From the NCBI RefSeq assembly GCF_900101855.1, contig NZ_FMVC01000006.1:186001-250000 (forward strand): DNA of 64,000 nt. The letters run 5' to 3'. The stretch comes from Flavobacterium anhuiense (GTDB taxonomy: Bacteria > Bacteroidota > Bacteroidia > Flavobacteriales > Flavobacteriaceae). The notes below the pieces were generated by a model. The model made no database searches, was not told where the DNA came from, and saw nothing but the letters and a program-made list of their open reading frames with translations. The position numbers and the translations under genes are program-made. Of this stretch, positions 17,859 through 25,432 are shown in pieces (position 1 is the stretch's first letter; each line of letters starts with the position of its first letter).

Positions 17859-18746
17859 ATGCAGCTACTAGACGGTAAAAAAACATCTAACGACATTAAA
17901 AACGAAATTGCAGCCGAAGTTCAATCCATAAAAGCAGCGGGAGGAAAAGTGCCTCATTTAGCAGCAGTTTTAGTGGGAAACAACGGAGCAAGTTTAACTT
18001 ACGTGGGAAGTAAAGTAAAATCATGCCAAGAAATCGGTTTTGATTCAACTTTGGTTGCTTTACCAGAAACGATTACAGAAGAGGAGCTTTTAGCAAAAAT
18101 TAAGGAATTGAACGAAGACGATAATCTTGACGGATACATCGTTCAGTTACCATTGCCAAAACATATCGACGAGCAAAAAATCTTATTAGCAATCGATCCA
18201 GATAAAGATGTTGACGGATTCCACCCAACAAACTTTGGTAGAATGGCTTTGGAAATGGAAAGTTTTATTCCAGCAACACCATTTGGAATTATGGAATTGT
18301 TGGAGCGTTATAAAGTTGAGACTTCAGGAAAACATACTGTTGTAATCGGAAGAAGCCACATCGTTGGGCGTCCAATGAGCATCTTGATGAGTCGTAAAGG
18401 AAATCCAGGAGATTCTACAGTTACATTAACGCACAGTCGAACTAAAGACTTGGCAGAGTTCACCAAAAATGCAGATATTATCATTACAGCTTTAGGAGTT
18501 CCAGAATTTTTAAAAGCAGATATGGTAAAAGAAGGAGTAACCGTCATTGACGTTGGAATTACTCGCGTAGACGACGCTTCAAACCCAAAAGGATATGTTA
18601 TTAAAGGTGACGTTGATTTTGACGGCGTGAGTAAAAAAGCATCGTTCATTACACCAGTTCCAGGTGGAGTAGGACCAATGACAATTGCAATGCTGCTTAA
18701 AAATACACTTTTAGCAAGAAAAATGAGAAGCGCAAGAAATCAATAA
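17859..18746 (+). CDS. folD: Bifunctional methylenetetrahydrofolate dehydrogenase/cyclohydrolase
   Basis: Interconverts 5,10-methylene-THF, methenyl-THF and 10-formyl-THF in the cytosol, feeding purine and formyl-Met synthesis. The catalytic region has YVGSKVKSCQEIG (about 48-60, with the Tyr and Lys of the family), DGYIVQLPLPKHI, the NADP site VIGRSHIVGRP and the C-terminal signature PVPGGVGPMTIAMLL. The length of 295 residues is standard. No TAnnTTTG box was found upstream. Confidence 0.97.
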   Translation: MQLLDGKKTSNDIKNEIAAEVQSIKAAGGKVPHLAAVLVGNNGASLTYVGSKVKSCQEIGFDSTLVALPETITEEELLAKIKELNEDDNLDGYIVQLPLPKHIDEQKILLAIDPDKDVDGFHPTNFGRMALEMESFIPATPFGIMELLERYKVETSGKHTVVIGRSHIVGRPMSILMSRKGNPGDSTVTLTHSRTKDLAEFTKNADIIITALGVPEFLKADMVKEGVTVIDVGITRVDDASNPKGYVIKGDVDFDGVSKKASFITPVPGGVGPMTIAMLLKNTLLARKMRSARNQ

Positions 18747-18767
18747 TTTCTTTTTTTAATATTATGA

Positions 18768-18797
18768 AAGCCTGTTCTATCGAGCAGGCTTTTTTTA
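18768..18797 (+). terminator. Terminator of folD
   Basis: AAGCCTG and CAGGCTT form a stem with a 10-base loop and seven T, 21 bases after the stop. Confidence 0.88.
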
Positions 18798-18815
18798 TTG
18801 AGTAATCGCAAAATT

Positions 18816-18954
18816 AAACACATAGAAACATAGAATTGGTTTCTAAAAAGAATATAAAAGAGAAACAAATTTCTCTCGCATAGCTACGCTATGTTTATTT
18901 ACAAAAAGTGAAGCGTCTTTTCTGCATTTAGAATATCTATGTTTCTATGTGTTT
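18816..18954. repeat. Nested palindromic element upstream of corA
   Basis: The outer arms are perfect 19-base complements (AAACACATAGAAACATAGA at 18816-18834; its complement at 18936-18954). Inside are AGAGAAA/TTTCTCT (18859-18876) and CATAGC-TAC-GCTATG (18879-18893). It fills the folD-corA gap between the terminator and the corA promoter. No coding capacity is seen. Confidence 0.75.
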
Positions 18955-19003
18955 AGAAATCTAACAGAAAAAGCCATTTTAATATATAATTAATAGTTTA
19001 AAG

Positions 19004-19034
19004 TTTCGGGTCTTAAAAATAAAGGATACTTTTG
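19004..19034 (+). promoter_or_regulatory. Promoter of the corA leader
   Basis: TACTTTTG at 19027-19034 is a perfect TAnnTTTG, with TTTC at 19004-19007 as a -33 element, spaced 19 bases. Transcription would start near 19038, giving a 110-base leader before corA. Confidence 0.65.
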
Positions 19035-19062
19035 CAGCACTTTAAAAATAACACTTCTCCAA

Positions 19063-19098
19063 ATGGACGATTATTATTATTCGTTAGTATTAAATTAA
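19063..19098 (+). CDS. Putative leader peptide MDDYYYSLVLN upstream of corA
   Basis: An 11-codon ORF (ATG to TAA) lies 25 bases after the predicted transcript start. Three consecutive Tyr codons follow two Asp codons. Its stop is immediately followed by a 13-base-pair hairpin. The layout of promoter, short ORF with a run of one amino acid, hairpin and gene resembles leader-peptide control, but no T run follows the hairpin. It is known that other Mg transporter genes have regulatory leader ORFs (mgtL, corL in enterobacteria); whether this is analogous is inference. A chance ORF of this size cannot be excluded. Confidence 0.4.
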   Translation: MDDYYYSLVLN

Positions 19099-19126
19099 GC
19101 AGCTTTTGAAATTTTCAAAATGCTGC
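19099..19126 (+). promoter_or_regulatory. Hairpin in the corA leader
   Basis: GCAGCTTTTGAAA pairs with TTTCAAAA-T-GCTGC (one bulged T). It starts at the base after the leader ORF stop and ends 21 bases before the corA ATG. With no T run after it, an effect on translation or RNA stability is more likely than termination. Confidence 0.5.
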
Positions 19127-19147
19127 GCTAAAAACCTGTATTTTGAA

Positions 19148-20074
19148 ATGAAAGCCTTTTACACAAACAACAACGGATTGGTAGAAATCCAAAAATGGAC
19201 TTCAAATTGCTGGATTCACATCGAATCTCCAACAGAATCAGATAAAAATTATTTATTAGAAGAACTTCAAATTCCTGAAGCTTTTTACAATGATATAGAG
19301 GATATCGACGAAAGGCCTCGTATCGAAATCGAAGACGGTTGGACACTTATTATCATGCGCATTCCTATTAAAAGCGGCGATGTGAAAATTCCATTTCATA
19401 CCGTTCCGCTCGGAATCATTTTTAAAGATGATATCTGCGTTACAATCAGTTTTTATAAAACAGAAATCATAAAAGATTTTGTGGCTTATTCACAGCGCAA
19501 AAACATTGACATAGAAGATAACTTCAATTTAGTTTTAAGATTGCTTTTGTCTTCAAGCGTATGGTATTTAAAATACCTGAAACAAATCAACCAGAAAATA
19601 AAATTAGCCGAAGATAATTTAGAGAAATCGATCAAAAACGAAGAATTGCAGGCACTGCTTCAAATCGAAAAATGTTTTGTATTCTTCATCACGTCGCTAA
19701 AAGCAAATGACGTTTTGTTTCAAAGAATCAAAAATCTAAAAGCGCACAAGGCTAGTTACGATCCCGAATTATTGGAAGATGTTGAAATCGAATTAAATCA
19801 GGCGCAAGACACAGCCAATATTTACAACAACATCTTAACTGGAATGATGGATGCCTATGCTTCGGTAATTTCAAACAATATGAATAACATCATGAAGCAA
19901 ATGACATCAATTTCAATCATTTTGATGATTCCAACCCTAATCGCCAGTTTGTACGGAATGAACGTCCCAAACGGATTAGAAGAAAGCAAATACGGCATCT
20001 GGATCTTACTTTTAGTTTCAATAATTCTATCCACTTTTGGAGTCTTTTTGTTCAAACGCAGAAGATGGTTCTAA
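19148..20074 (+). CDS. corA: CorA-family magnesium/divalent cation transporter
   Basis: A 308-residue inner-membrane cation channel of the CorA family, importing Mg2+ (or Co2+/Ni2+). A long cytoplasmic alpha/beta and helical domain (1-245) is followed by two C-terminal membrane helices; the pore signature GMN sits in ASLYGMNVPNG (about 270-272), and the protein ends in basic KRRRWF, as usual. I start at ATG 19148: an in-frame TTG at 19106 would add 14 residues but lies inside the leader hairpin. See the leader ORF and hairpin for possible regulation. Confidence 0.92.
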   Translation: MKAFYTNNNGLVEIQKWTSNCWIHIESPTESDKNYLLEELQIPEAFYNDIEDIDERPRIEIEDGWTLIIMRIPIKSGDVKIPFHTVPLGIIFKDDICVTISFYKTEIIKDFVAYSQRKNIDIEDNFNLVLRLLLSSSVWYLKYLKQINQKIKLAEDNLEKSIKNEELQALLQIEKCFVFFITSLKANDVLFQRIKNLKAHKASYDPELLEDVEIELNQAQDTANIYNNILTGMMDAYASVISNNMNNIMKQMTSISIILMIPTLIASLYGMNVPNGLEESKYGIWILLLVSIILSTFGVFLFKRRRWF

Positions 20075-20088
20075 AACTTTAAATATGT

Positions 20089-20116
20089 AAAGCCTACTCG
20101 TTAAGAATGGGCTTTT
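20089..20116 (+). terminator. Terminator of corA
   Basis: AAAGCC and GGGCTTTTT (one G-U pair) form a stem around a 14-base loop, with a T-rich tail, 15 bases after the stop. Confidence 0.65.
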
Positions 20117-20137
20117 TCGTTTTTATATCTTGGGCGT

Positions 20138-20201
20138 GACCCCGACCCATCGAGAGGGCAAATATACTTTCGCTTATGCGCCCTCTCAACGGGTCGGGGT
20201 C
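20138..20201. repeat. GC-rich long hairpin, palindrome cluster part 1
   Basis: The 22-base arms GACCCCGACCC-ATC-GAGAGGGC and GCCCTCTC-AAC-GGGTCGGGGTC are complementary except for the three central bases, around a 20-base AT-rich loop. GC content is far above the surroundings. A short hairpin GCTAC-TTCG-GTAGC with a UUCG-type tetraloop follows at 20213-20226. Confidence 0.8.
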
Positions 20202-20257
20202 GGGCTATCCGCGCTACTTCGGTAGCTTGCTACTATCCCTCACGCAACTTTACGGAG

Positions 20258-20290
20258 AGACCTAACAGGTTTTTAAAACCTGTTAGGTCT
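20258..20290. repeat. Palindrome cluster part 2
   Basis: AGACCTAACAGGT and ACCTGTTAGGTCT are perfect inverse complements around TTTTAAA. The stem would extend to about 15 base pairs. Confidence 0.8.
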
Positions 20291-20308
20291 TGTTGGATAT
20301 CTTTTAAA

Positions 20309-20535
20309 TATAGTCCCTACGGGACAAAAAAAACGACGTAAATTATTGTTCTACCAATATTTAATCTCTCCGAGATAACCCCGCTAGGAGTGAAATATCG
20401 GTAGGCTTCGGCAGGCAAAAAGGCAAATATTAAATTAATTTGCGCGCCAATATTTAATCTCTCCGAGATAACTCCGCTAGGAGTTAAATATTGGTAACCC
20501 AAAATACCCGCATAAGATATCCCGTAGGGATTATA
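20309..20535. repeat. Palindrome cluster part 3: two repeat units inside an inverted repeat
   Basis: Outer words TATAGTCCCTACGGGA (from 20309) and TCCCGTAGGGATTATA (to 20535) are inverted. Inside, two direct copies of a 50-base unit (20352-20403 and 20447-20496) share CCAATATTTAATCTCTCCG and end in AAATATYGGTA; each unit is itself an imperfect palindrome. On the minus strand the copies translate to a repeated TPSGVISERLNIG, a by-product of the repeat rather than a real protein. The 571-base corA-20646 gap thus holds only repeats and one promoter. Confidence 0.75.
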
Positions 20536-20595
20536 CATTTAAAAAGGCAGAGTACAGATTAAGATATAAAACAATTATTTTTTTCACGTTTTTTA

Positions 20596-20636
20596 TTTGC
20601 CAATTCAAAATAAATAATAACTTTGTAACGCAAAGT
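20596..20636 (+). promoter_or_regulatory. Promoter overlapped by palindromic operator ACTTTG-TAACG-CAAAGT
   Basis: TTTG (20596-20599) and TAACTTTG (20618-20625) form a full -33/-7 promoter with an 18-base spacer. The perfect palindrome ACTTTG-N5-CAAAGT (20620-20636) covers the -7 box and transcript start, and is followed by ACTTT. The same palindrome plus ACTTTT occurs at 21579-21595. The natural candidate ligand is the winged-helix protein encoded at 21265-21555. Confidence 0.65.
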
Positions 20637-20645
20637 ACTTTAATT

Positions 20646-21260
20646 ATGAATCAAAAGCACCAAGAAGATTTAGCACATATTCGTTCCATGATGGAGCGCT
20701 CTTCCAGATTTATATCGTTAAGCGGACTTTCAGGAGTTTTCGCAGGTCTTTCGGCTTTAATTGGTGGGATCTATGTATGCCAGTTGTTCAAAGCAAATGG
20801 AATGGATTATTTGACCGACGAGCATAGATTGTATTCTGCCAATTTGGTTTCGGAATTATTCTGGATTGGGATCGGAATTTTAGTTTGCGCATTTGCATTC
20901 GGAATCTTTTTCACTATTAGAAAAAGCCGAAAATACAATTTGCCAATTTGGACATCTGCAACAAAAAAAATGCTATTCAACTTAACAGTTCCGCTTTTTG
21001 CAGGAGGTGTATTCTGTCTAGCGATGATGTATCACGGTTACTTCGGATTGGTTGCGCCATCTACTTTGCTGTTTTATGGTTTGGCACTTATTAATGCAGA
21101 AAAATATACTTTTTCTGATGTAAAATATTTAGGTTTCTGCGAACTTTGTTTAGGATTAATTGCTCTTTTCTATATCGGATATGGATTGATTTTCTGGATT
21201 CTTGGATTCGGAATTCTTCATATCTTATACGGATTGGTAATGTTCAAAAAATACAAATAA
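20646..21260 (+). CDS. Multi-pass membrane protein of the HTH_34 locus
   Basis: A 204-residue protein with a soluble N-terminus (MNQKHQEDLAHIRSMMERSSRF, about 25 residues) and about five hydrophobic segments (residues 25-47, 74-95, 107-135, 138-155 and 163-195). The N-terminal SRFISLSGLSGVFAGLSALIGG is a pattern I have seen in Bacteroidota membrane proteins beside winged-helix regulators, but I cannot name a function. It starts 10 bases after the operator palindrome, and the regulator gene follows 4 bases after its stop, so the two are one operon. Confidence 0.75.
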   Translation: MNQKHQEDLAHIRSMMERSSRFISLSGLSGVFAGLSALIGGIYVCQLFKANGMDYLTDEHRLYSANLVSELFWIGIGILVCAFAFGIFFTIRKSRKYNLPIWTSATKKMLFNLTVPLFAGGVFCLAMMYHGYFGLVAPSTLLFYGLALINAEKYTFSDVKYLGFCELCLGLIALFYIGYGLIFWILGFGILHILYGLVMFKKYK

Positions 21261-21264
21261 TTGA

Positions 21265-21555
21265 ATGGGAATTATTGACAAACTAAATAAAGATTTCGAA
21301 AGCCGTGTCAGACTGGGCATTATGTCCGTTCTGATGGTTAATGACTGGGTAGATTTTACCGAGATGAAAACGCTTTTGAATATCACAGATGGTAATTTAG
21401 CGAGTCATTCTTCCGCATTGGAGAAATCTGAATATATCGAGATTAAGAAAGAATTTGTGGGCAAAAAGCCAAAAACATCTTATCAGGTAACACCGCTTGG
21501 CCGCGCGGCGTTCAAAGAGCACCTTTCTTACCTCGAAAAATTAATGAAATCTTAG
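21265..21555 (+). CDS. Winged-helix transcriptional regulator, HTH_34-like
   Basis: A 96-residue protein with a winged-helix DNA-binding fold of the MarR/ArsR-like HTH_34 type: DWVDFTEMKTLLNITDGNLASHSSALEKSEYIEI forms the helix-turn-helix, and KKEFVGKKPKTSYQVTPLGRAAF the wing. No ligand-binding domain is present, so it may respond through its membrane partner or simply autoregulate. It is encoded 4 bases after the membrane protein. The palindromes at 20620-20636 and 21579-21595 are its likely binding sites (inference). Confidence 0.85.
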   Translation: MGIIDKLNKDFESRVRLGIMSVLMVNDWVDFTEMKTLLNITDGNLASHSSALEKSEYIEIKKEFVGKKPKTSYQVTPLGRAAFKEHLSYLEKLMKS

Positions 21556-21578
21556 AAACTAAAATTTTTTATCCAAAA

Positions 21579-21595
21579 ACTTTGAATTGCAAAGT
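21579..21595 (+). promoter_or_regulatory. Second copy of the ACTTTG-N5-CAAAGT operator
   Basis: ACTTTG-AATTG-CAAAGT followed by ACTTTT. Sequence conservation is in the arms and the ACTTT tail, not in the spacer. The overlapping -7 box is AAACTTTG, a weaker match than at the first copy. It stands 19 bases before the ATG at 21615. Confidence 0.6.
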
Positions 21596-21614
21596 ACTTT
21601 TAAAAACTAAAATC

Positions 21615-23006
21615 ATGAAAAAACATCAAATTATCTTCGCATGTACAGCGGTTTTTATACTGCTTTTTTACAATGAATCTGTCGGTATCAATATTTCTAT
21701 TTTTGGCGTTTTGCTAACGCTTTTAATTAGCTATTTCTTTCAAGAAAAGCTTGTAGACAGATCACACCTTATTTTGGTAATGACTTCTATTCTGTCATGT
21801 TTTGCTTTTGCTTGGTATGGAGATGCAGCATCGTTTTTTGCTTTAGCATTATCAATTCTGTTTTTGCAATTTAAAACTCAAGATGACGAACTCAAAACGA
21901 TTCAAATCTTTCCGTTAATAATTTTAAACGGATTTACATCAGTAGGACGTATTTTTCTTTTCAGCCAATGGCTTCCAGAAAGAAAAATTCATAACGATTT
22001 TGCTAAAAAATTAGTGGCGTTTGTAGTTATTCCAATACTATTTTTAGGATTGTTTTTTATCGTTTACTCTTTCGGAAGCGATCATTTCTCTTCATTATTT
22101 ACAGATTATGAGTTAGATATCAATCTGCCGCAATTAATTGCAATGTGTATTTTAGGGTTTTATATCTCGTTCAGTTTTTGGAATTATTGGGTTCCAGATG
22201 CTTGTTATGAATTCAATCCAAAATTGAATAACGATTTCACAAATGTTTCTGAAGTTAAAAACCGAAACACATTTTCATTTCTTGATTTGGACTTCGAAAG
22301 GAAAAGTGGAGAAATTACATTGTTTTTCCTAAATATCATGCTTTTGGTTTTTATTGGAACTTATAACTATGAACAGTTTTTTGAAGCAGTAGAAAAAACA
22401 AATTTAAGTGCAGATACACACGAACGTGTAAATGCTGTAATTTTTTCAATTCTTATGGCAGTTGGAGTAATCTTGTTTTACTTTAAAGGCGGATTCAATT
22501 TTGATGAAAAAGCCAAAACTTTAAAGAATTTGGCAAAAACCTGGCTTGTTTTAAATCTGGTTTTAATTGTGAGTGCTATGGTTAAGAATACAGAGTATGT
22601 TTCTTTTTATGGCCTAACATACAAACGTCTTGGAGTTTATGCTTTTTTAATTTTAGCTGTTATCGGATTAGTGGTTTCATTTCAAAAGATAAGAAAACAA
22701 AAAACGAACGCTTATCTTTTCAATCAGATGGTTTGGTATTTCTACGGAACAATTCTTTTGTGTAGTTATATTAATTGGGGAAGCCTTATTACAAATTACA
22801 ATATCTCTGTAAACAAAGGAGTAGAACCTGTTTTTTTAAGCGGTTTGAATTTCAACGATGATGCTCGTCGTGAATATTTGCAAAAGAATAATCTGGATGG
22901 AAAATATGTAGAAGCAGTAAGAGAAGAATTGATTTTGAATTATCAAAACTCAAGTTTTTTGTCAAAAGCTTTGTATTATGAGTTTTTGGATAAAGAAAAG
23001 AAATAA
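21615..23006 (+). CDS. Polytopic membrane protein, DUF4153/DUF4173-like
   Basis: A 463-residue inner-membrane protein with about ten to eleven hydrophobic helices and a short soluble C-terminus (LNFNDDARREYLQKNNLDGKYVEAVREELILNYQ). The segment TEYVSFYGLTYKRLGVYAFLILAV (quoted in part) and the following loop resemble the DUF4153/DUF4173 membrane families; I am not sure which. I chose ATG 21615 because an in-frame TTG at 21582 falls inside the operator. The shared operator suggests co-regulation with the membrane protein/regulator pair upstream. Confidence 0.75.
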   Translation: MKKHQIIFACTAVFILLFYNESVGINISIFGVLLTLLISYFFQEKLVDRSHLILVMTSILSCFAFAWYGDAASFFALALSILFLQFKTQDDELKTIQIFPLIILNGFTSVGRIFLFSQWLPERKIHNDFAKKLVAFVVIPILFLGLFFIVYSFGSDHFSSLFTDYELDINLPQLIAMCILGFYISFSFWNYWVPDACYEFNPKLNNDFTNVSEVKNRNTFSFLDLDFERKSGEITLFFLNIMLLVFIGTYNYEQFFEAVEKTNLSADTHERVNAVIFSILMAVGVILFYFKGGFNFDEKAKTLKNLAKTWLVLNLVLIVSAMVKNTEYVSFYGLTYKRLGVYAFLILAVIGLVVSFQKIRKQKTNAYLFNQMVWYFYGTILLCSYINWGSLITNYNISVNKGVEPVFLSGLNFNDDARREYLQKNNLDGKYVEAVREELILNYQNSSFLSKALYYEFLDKEKK

Positions 23007-23013
23007 CAAAAAG

Positions 23014-23045
23014 TCCCATTCATATTAAACGAATGGGATTTTCTT
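23014..23045. terminator. Bidirectional terminator between convergent genes
   Basis: TCCCATTC and GAATGGGA form a stem with a 9-base loop; A runs precede it and T runs follow, so it can serve both the DUF4173-like gene and rluF. Confidence 0.75.
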
Positions 23046-23878
23046 TATTTATTATCACCTCTTTTTTTAAATCGAGGATCGTGTTTTGAAATAAATGCTT
23101 TTCTTCTAGTTGGAGTTGCGCTTGAAGCCGAACTTTCAACCTTAGGAAAACTAGCCTCTTCCGTTTTACTAGAAGGTTCAATTAACTGATTTAATTCTTT
23201 TATTTCAGCATCGGTTAATTCACGATAACGGCCAACCGGAACGTCCAAAGAGATATTAATGATTCTAATACGTTTTAAGGCCGTAACTTCATAACCTAAG
23301 TATTCAGACATTCTTCTAATCTGACGGTTTAATCCCTGAGTTAGTATAATCTTAAAAGTGTATTTGCTGATCTGCTCGACTTTACATTTTTTAGTAACCG
23401 TATCTAAAATCGGAACTCCATTTCCCATTCTCTGAATAAAACGTTCAGTGATCGGTTTGTTTACCGTAACCGTATATTCTTTTTCATGGTTATTTCTGGC
23501 TCGAAGAATCTTGTTTACGATATCGCCGTCATTGGTCATAAAAATCAAACCTTCACTGGCTTTGTCCAATCTTCCAATCGGGAAAATTCGTTTCGGATAA
23601 TTAATATAATCAACAATATTATTTTTTACTTCAAGATTGGTCGTGCATTCAATTCCGACAGGTTTATTGAATGCCAAATAGATCATTTTTTCGTTTTTCT
23701 CAACGATTAATTTTCCGTCAACGCGCACTTCATCCTCTGGCGAAACTTTCGTTCCCATTTCCGGCACAGCACCATTTATTGTTACGCGTCCTTCTTCAAT
23801 TAATTTATCGGCTTCGCGACGAGAACAAAAGCCCGTTTCAGCAATAAATTTATTAAGACGTTTTAAATTTTCTTCCAT
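23045..23878 (-). CDS. rluF: 23S rRNA pseudouridine synthase RluF
   Basis: Isomerises a uridine in 23S rRNA (position 2604 in E. coli). S4 RNA-binding domain at residues 4-60 (LNKFIAETGFCSRREADKLI); catalytic Asp 105 in GRLDKASEGLIF; the RluF-type segments MGNGVPILDTVTKKCKV and LTQGLNRQIRRMSEYLGYEV follow. 277 residues with a basic Ser/Thr-rich tail. The -7 box TACTTTTG ends four bases before the ATG, suggesting a leaderless mRNA. RluB is the alternative, but the VPILDTVTKKC block favours RluF. Confidence 0.92.
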   Translation of the reverse strand: MEENLKRLNKFIAETGFCSRREADKLIEEGRVTINGAVPEMGTKVSPEDEVRVDGKLIVEKNEKMIYLAFNKPVGIECTTNLEVKNNIVDYINYPKRIFPIGRLDKASEGLIFMTNDGDIVNKILRARNNHEKEYTVTVNKPITERFIQRMGNGVPILDTVTKKCKVEQISKYTFKIILTQGLNRQIRRMSEYLGYEVTALKRIRIINISLDVPVGRYRELTDAEIKELNQLIEPSSKTEEASFPKVESSASSATPTRRKAFISKHDPRFKKRGDNK

Positions 23879-23882
23879 ACTG

Positions 23883-23890
23883 CAAAAGTA
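23883..23890 (-). promoter_or_regulatory. -7 box of rluF, four bases before the ATG
   Basis: The minus strand reads TACTTTTG-CAGT-ATG. With a start site a few bases downstream of the box, transcription would begin at or beside the initiation codon. Confidence 0.55.
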
Positions 23891-23894
23891 GCTA

Positions 23895-24000
23895 AAAGTT
23901 TAGACTTCTTAGAATTTTAGATTTCAGACTTTAGATCTCAGACTTTAGATTTTAGACTTTAGATTTTAGAAAAAACTTAGAAACTTAGAATCTTAGCATC
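23895..24000. repeat. Tandem AGACTTTAGATTTTAG-type repeat
   Basis: Several near copies of AGACTTTAGATTTTAG and of ACTTAGAATCTTAG fill the rluF-ABM gap. The same words occur at 44775-44840. Confidence 0.65.
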
Positions 24001-24006
24001 TTTTTT

Positions 24007-24354
24007 CTACGAATCATGAAAAATGGAACTATCTTCTGGAGTTTCTTTTCTGTCGAACATTCCGTAATCACGAACTACAGATGCAATTCTTAAATGAAAA
24101 TCTTTAAAAACTTCATTTCTTCCTTTTGCCTGTGCGGCACGATGCATTTCAAGATTTCGCCATTGCTGAATGCTTTCCTCATCTCGCCAAAAAGATAAAG
24201 ACAACACTTTTGAAGAATCGGAGAGACTTTGAAATCGTTCTATCGAAATAAATCCTTCAACATTATCTAATTCCGGACGCAGACTCGCTGCGATATCCAG
24301 ATATTCTTCTTTTTTTCCTTCATTAGGAATAACTTCAAAAATTACAGCTATCAT
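24007..24354 (-). CDS. Antibiotic biosynthesis monooxygenase (ABM) domain protein
   Basis: A 115-residue ferredoxin-like alpha/beta protein. It begins MIAVIFEVIPNEGKKEEYL, and contains SLSFWRDEESIQQWRNLEMHRAAQAKG (quoted in parts), the Trp/His pattern typical of ABM-fold proteins. Some relatives are quinol or haem monooxygenases, but most in this group have no assigned substrate. It lies 37 bases downstream of the hydrolase gene on the same strand and is probably co-transcribed. Confidence 0.8.
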   Translation of the reverse strand: MIAVIFEVIPNEGKKEEYLDIAASLRPELDNVEGFISIERFQSLSDSSKVLSLSFWRDEESIQQWRNLEMHRAAQAKGRNEVFKDFHLRIASVVRDYGMFDRKETPEDSSIFHDS

Positions 24355-24391
24355 TTTAATTGTAGATTTTGGATTTGAAAAACTTAGTGTC

Positions 24392-25261
24392 TTAGCGACT
24401 TAATGGTTCAGAACCTTCAAAAAGAAACTCAATCACTTTATTATACAAATCATCATCATGCATACCGTGACCTAAACCGCTAGTTTCAATAAATTGACTG
24501 TTTTTCCAACCTTGCGCTATTTTTTTTCCTTCTGCGAAAGCAACAATTTTGTCTGAAGTATCATGAGCAATGAAACCAGGAATAGTAATTTCTGATGCGA
24601 ATTTTTGTCCTGAAAAGTCTTCTAATTTAAAATTGAATCGATTTATGAATTTGCTTTCCAAAAGAGGTAGCATTCTTCTATTCAAACTAAGCATCGAAAT
24701 ATAATTATCAATCAAAGTCTTTAAGTCAGAAGGAGCGCCAAGAATAACCATTTTGTTAATGCTTGTATTCGGAAATAAGTATTGATGATAAACACAAGCA
24801 GCGCCCCCAATAGAATGTCCAATAATAATTTCGGGTTGATATTTTTCTACCGCTTTATTGATGAATTCGGCATAAAGCGGCACATTAAATTCTTTTCCGC
24901 TGCTTTGTCCATGTGCAGGCGCATCAATGGCAATTATTGTGCTACCAGATTTTTGAAGATGAGGCAAAGTTTTTTTCCAGCGTGCAGCATTGCTTTCCCA
25001 ACCGTGGACTAAAAGAATCTTAGTTTCATTTCCTTTCCAAACATAAGTTTGAAAATGATGTTCGTTATGATGAAATATTTCTGTTTCAGCATGTCGCAAA
25101 ACTTTTGGAAGCTCTTCTTTTTTTAATCGCCCAATTCGTGGCTGGCTAAAAAGAGCATAAGAAAGTTCCATAGCCTTTTGCGGACGCACATAACTCAAAA
25201 AGTTAATATAAGATCCAACTGATTTTAATGTGATAAAACGAATGCCTTTTTTAATTCCCAA
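24392..25261 (-). CDS. Alpha/beta hydrolase (TTG start)
   Basis: A 289-residue alpha/beta-hydrolase. The nucleophile elbow is GHSIGG (148-153, Ser150), the oxyanion strand VHGWESNAARW (85-95), the acid Asp in AHDTSDKIV (about 233) and the His in SGLGHGMHDD (about 270). It has no signal peptide, so it is probably cytoplasmic. The TTG start is preferred because the first ATG (residue 31) would remove a helical segment that family members generally possess. Substrate unknown. Confidence 0.83.
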   Translation of the reverse strand: MGIKKGIRFITLKSVGSYINFLSYVRPQKAMELSYALFSQPRIGRLKKEELPKVLRHAETEIFHHNEHHFQTYVWKGNETKILLVHGWESNAARWKKTLPHLQKSGSTIIAIDAPAHGQSSGKEFNVPLYAEFINKAVEKYQPEIIIGHSIGGAACVYHQYLFPNTSINKMVILGAPSDLKTLIDNYISMLSLNRRMLPLLESKFINRFNFKLEDFSGQKFASEITIPGFIAHDTSDKIVAFAEGKKIAQGWKNSQFIETSGLGHGMHDDDLYNKVIEFLFEGSEPLSR

Positions 25262-25404
25262 AACTTAAATTTTTTTCTAAAGGTAAAAAAAAGGTCTGTC
25301 ACGAATTACACAAATGAGCACGAATTTTTATTCTCAGTATTAATAGATAAAAAAAGTAAATAGTGATAATTAGTGGAATTACAGCAAAAATAAAAGCAAA
25401 AAAA

Positions 25405-25427
25405 AAGTCCCGATTTAATCGGGACTT
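25405..25427 (-). terminator. Terminator of the Nif3/coiled-coil operon
   Basis: AAGTCCCGATT and AATCGGGACTT are perfect complements, and a long A run on the plus strand gives a T tail for the minus-strand genes. Confidence 0.88.
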
Positions 25428-25432
25428 GATAT

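Noticed and set aside
19099..19126. Intrinsic terminator before corA
   Set aside because: The hairpin is strong but no T run follows, so simple attenuation by termination is not supported.
19106..19147. N-terminal extension of CorA from a TTG codon
   Set aside because: The codons lie within the leader hairpin, and the ATG at 19148 gives the usual CorA N-terminus.
20317..20538. Minus-strand 73-residue ORF with two TPSGVISERLNIG repeats
   Set aside because: It is the translation of the palindromic DNA repeat, with no start context or other protein features.
20138..20545. CRISPR array
   Set aside because: The repeats are palindromic and unequal, with no regular spacer length and no cas genes.
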